In this document: piece after piece, positions 6,151-6,315 of the stretch
How the letters are laid out: each line of letters opens with the position of its first letter
How positions within the stretch are numbered: position 1 is the first letter of the stretch
Assembly (NCBI GenBank): GCA_964634565.1
Contig: CAZWLP010000107.1
Coordinates: forward strand, 1-6,315
Length of the DNA: 6,315 bases
Source: JAUVKT01 sp964634565
GTDB taxonomy: Bacteria; Bacteroidota; Bacteroidia; Bacteroidales; VadinHA17
Reading direction: 5' to 3'
Translations under genes and position numbers: made by a program
The notes under the pieces: model-generated
What the model was told of the DNA's origin: nothing
What the model saw: only the letters and a program-made list of their open reading frames with translations
Databases searched by the model: none

Positions 6151-6315
6151 ATGACACTAAATAATCAAATAGCCAGGTTTGTTTGCAGAATAATGCTGAT
6201 AACCTTATTACTTCTTACTGCTAAAGATTTGTCAGCACAGTTGCAAGATGGCAGAATATATATGGGGATTGAGCTTAATAATATATTATGCGGGTATTCT
6301 GAGATTTCTGTTAAA
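6151..6315 (+). CDS. Secreted or periplasmic protein, N-terminal part only
   Basis: The frame is open from ATG 6151 to the window end (55 codons), so the 3' part is missing. Residues 1-30 form a signal peptide: basic start with Arg9 and Arg13, hydrophobic MLITLLLLTA (15-24), and SA-Q (28-30), a common Bacteroidota cleavage site before Gln. The mature start, LQDGRIYMGIELNNILCGYSEISVK, has one Cys (47) but no lipobox, so it is not a lipoprotein. The family cannot be named from 25 residues. An internal ATG at 6193 would leave a very short signal. No Shine-Dalgarno at normal spacing; GGAGAAAGG at 6112-6120 is 30 bases away. A TAATTTAG (6097-6104) could be a -7 element but lacks a matching TTG. 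Divergent from the barrel gene, with about 190 bp between the start codons. Confidence 0.7.
   Translation, partial: MTLNNQIARFVCRIMLITLLLLTAKDLSAQLQDGRIYMGIELNNILCGYSEISVK

Overview
The window is an AT-rich piece of a Bacteroidota chromosome, most likely Bacteroidales-like. Four signs point there. One lipoprotein carries a FISUMP domain, a family abundant in Bacteroidota and Fibrobacterota. Several products are lipoproteins or signal-peptide proteins typical of that envelope. No start codon has a convincing Shine-Dalgarno sequence at normal spacing. Several upstream regions hold sequences resembling the Bacteroidota promoter (TTG, about 20 bases, then TAnnTTTG). Lineage is inferred from gene content only; no rRNA or other marker gene is present.

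Layout. Bases 1-588 (+) hold the 3' part of a multi-pass membrane protein whose start lies outside the window. It meets upp (591-1211, -), uracil phosphoribosyltransferase, tail to tail with only two bases between the stop codons. Upstream of upp on the same strand are two short-chain dehydrogenase/reductase (SDR) genes, 1260-2114 and 2120-2929. They are 5 bp apart and surely co-transcribed; the 48-bp gap to upp contains no visible terminator, so upp may be read from the same transcript. A clear rho-independent terminator at about 3005-3036 separates this group from the next gene upstream.

The right half is an envelope-protein region of single genes, all on the minus strand and separated by 170-250 bp: a lipoprotein with repeats of a Y-(N/D)-(D/E)-K-G type (3062-3889), a lipoprotein with an Fn3-like and a FISUMP domain (4142-5191), and a small outer-membrane beta-barrel protein (5397-5957). 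Each is preceded by a TAACTT(A/G) sequence 24-39 bases before its start codon. At the right edge a divergent plus-strand gene (6151 to window end) starts with a signal peptide and is cut by the window.

Metabolically the window combines pyrimidine salvage (Upp makes UMP from uracil and PRPP) with two oxidoreductases of unknown substrate; nothing shows a functional link between them. I see no CRISPR array, tRNA, rRNA, insertion sequence, phage gene or defence system. No stretch without a gene exceeds 300 bases. I did not find a convincing new biological system; the findings are small-scale points.
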